Below are positions 62,111 through 64,000 of a stretch of 64,000 bases of DNA, piece by piece. The notes beneath the pieces are model-generated. The model searched no databases, was not told the origin of the DNA, and saw only the letters and a list, made by a program, of their open reading frames with translations. The translations under genes and the position numbers were made by a program. Positions within the stretch are counted from its first letter, which is position 1. The number at the start of each line of letters is the position of its first letter. Source of the DNA: Trissonchulus latispiculum (lineage: Eukaryota > Nematoda > Enoplea > Enoplida > Ironidae). Where the stretch lies: the NCBI GenBank assembly GCA_030248195.1, contig JASAND010005673.1, positions 1 to 64,000 on the forward strand, given 5' to 3'.

Positions 62111-64000
62111 GCCACCTCAACTAAATTAATGTTTCTTGTGTGAGTCGAATAAACGGAAACCTATCTACTGTCAAAGGACCCAAAAGTATGTCAAATTCGA
62201 GTAATAGGTTTTAATCGTACAGAAGCAGACTGTACAAAGAGAAATCAAGTTGGAATCACAGTTTCACATCAAAGGCACAATTTCTTGCACAAGAACGCAA
62301 GAAATTGTCTTGAAAATTATCGTTTTACTTAAGAACAATTTTAAATATCGCGATCTTACTCAAACCATCAAAATTTGTGTTAATCCGCTTGAATCGCAAG
62401 CTTTCACAACAATTTCGATTTGTACGAGTTTATTTCAAGTTCAGAAAGCCAGAATGTGAGTAATGGTTGCTGGGTTCGAATCCCGCACCTATAACTTGTA
62501 TTAATGGGTTTTAACCCATTTGATTCAGGTGCGGAAGTCCCGACTGATCCTGCCGGAATCACACTTAGAACGTCAGTATTCAGAGCCACAGTGGCATTAT
62601 TCTTGGTCAGATATTTGATTTGATTGCGATAGTCAGTCCGAAGAAGGACATAATTAGTGGATCATTAGTTGGATTGGAATCAGCCGATTAAGGTACATTG
62701 AGGATCAGAATAGACCTTTTGAGGAACGGTTAAGGCAGTGACAATTTGGAAGTGCACCGGATCATTTGTGGGAACCTAAAACCTAACAACGAAAACCTAA
62801 CCTTGTTCTTGACTATTTTAAAGTAACTCTTATCTTATCAACCTAAAAGATGAATCTTTTCGAGCTTATCATCAGTCTCATTGAAGGGGTTGTTACCCCC
62901 TGCCCCTGGGCCTAATCTATTCAGTATTCTTCAAATCGATCGGAATTAGAGAATTTAAAGAAGAGATTAAATTAAACATAACTTGTACTAACACCCATAA
63001 ACGGACCAGGAATTCCCCCAACCGGACCCCCCTTGTGTTTGACCCTTGGCAACCGTATAGCATCCGAAAGTGCTATTGTTACTAGCATTTCGGGCTCACC
63101 CAAAGACCGGAAACTTTGTACTACTAATCCCTTTAATTTAGTTAACTTAAATTGTTTAGTAGCTTATCTTATTGATATTGTTTTGTCCTTTAGTAAGGAG
63201 GACGGTAGAAGAGTTATAATCTAATCACACGAACACAAGCATATAGGGATTGCACGATAGAGTTTGGTAATAGGTTAATAACTTGCTAGTCAGTTAGTCA
63301 AGAAAGGAAAGAAAGAGGAATAGAGTAGAATTGAGTTTAGCCATCGGAACCTTGTCCCTAACAACAACAATTAGTAATCTGGGTATATTAGATACTGGCA
63401 ACTCTGGCAAACTATTATTGTCTGTCTAATTGTTTACGCAGTGTATAGTTTGTGATTTATAACCTGTTTTATCATTTATACACACTATAATAATCCTGTT
63501 CCCTGTTTGTTATCATAATTATTATTGCCAATATCACCATAGCTATTGTCATTAAACTGTTGTGTCCTACTACTGAATCTACTGACTAGGACATAAGGAT
63601 CGATCAAGATTTGGATTCACAGTCCCTGTACAAGTAAGTGTTTAAATTGAACCCTTGGTCCCGACAAAGACATCATCATCATCGTACTAGAATCTTGATT
63701 TGGCAATCAAGATTCTCAATCAGTGTTCTTTGATACAGACCTGATTCACCTATTCAGAAACGGCAAGTGTCGACCCCGCTTGCTACTGATATCCCTTGGA
63801 TCCCCATCCTCATCAAACGAACTCACGCCTAGACCCCATCCAGGTTGACCGCAAGGAATCTTTGGTTCTGGACAAATCACCTTCCGAAGATCCTGTGCCT
63901 AAGTTTATCCTCACCGATAAACGCGTCAGCCTTCCGTGTACTCGAAGTGGTTGCTATCCCAAGAGTCAGTAGTCGTGACAGACTGCAGCGGAATTTGGAA

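Larger units (their letters stand above)
57411..64000. other. Hairpin-chain region, no convincing ORF, extends past the window
   Basis: From the last G-run to the end of the window the DNA is a succession of local inverted repeats with different stems. Strong examples: 58409-58438 (10 bp), 58515-58537 (8 bp), 58590-58620 (10 bp), 59042-59084 (16 bp with one bulge), 59305-59330 (11 bp, TTCG loop), 60061-60083 (10 bp), 60423-60446 (10 bp). Further right: 61244-61290 (12 bp plus inner stem), 62278-62307 (11 bp), 62483-62534 (nested 8+8 bp), 63689-63716 (12 bp). The longest open frames are about 60-85 codons and show no domain. A structured RNA, a foldback-rich element, a very long LTR/UTR or a nuclear copy of organellar intergenic DNA are all possible. 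The structure is directly visible; its identity is unknown. Confidence 0.75.

Noticed and set aside
62410..62492. tRNA-like B box (GGGTTCGAATCCC) at 62472-62484
   Set aside because: No matching acceptor stem, D arm or anticodon arm at the right distance. The bases also belong to the larger nested hairpin series; a decayed tRNA-derived SINE cannot be excluded.

Overview
The window is nuclear DNA from an intron-containing animal. It has spliced genes with GT..AG introns, C2H2 zinc-finger regulators and a metazoan-type GPR107/108 receptor. The A+T-rich background is full of TA microsatellites and short G/C-run transposons. A sponge or another early-branching marine invertebrate would fit, but that is an inference from style, not from a diagnostic marker. 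Only three host genes are supported; most of the window is mobile and repetitive DNA.

Layout. 1-3.7 kb: degenerate ~296-bp tandem units and small palindromic cassettes with (AAT)n spacers. 3.7-11.4 kb: a long-TIR element, a CGA-rich inverted repeat, a hAT-like element carrying a Penelope-like (PLE) GIY-YIG fragment with a hammerhead ribozyme motif, and a second 8-bp-TSD element. 11.4-16.1 kb: a five-exon, nine-finger C2H2 gene (+). 16.3-19.7 kb: a 3.5-kb TIR element. 22.1-25.3 kb: a two-exon, three-finger C2H2 gene with a long disordered tail (+). 25.5-32 kb: MITEs, a broken Ty3-like integrase and a TTAA-flanked element. 33.0-50.2 kb: a 13-exon GPR107/108-family gene (-) whose introns hold three satellites, several hAT-like elements and a LINE fragment. 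50.2-57.4 kb: a G/C-run transposon mosaic with a segmental duplication and a three-level nest. 57.4 kb to the end: at least 6.6 kb without a convincing ORF, made largely of consecutive, different, near-perfect hairpins.

The two zinc-finger genes are presumed nuclear regulators and the GPR107/108 protein a Golgi/secretory-pathway seven-TM protein; nothing links them functionally beyond proximity.

The most unusual signal is the hairpin chain at the right edge. Stems change between diverged tandem copies while base pairing is kept, and one loop sequence (TTGTTAC) recurs on different stems. The second theme is a set of transposons with matching outer ends but completely different short subterminal repeat motifs.
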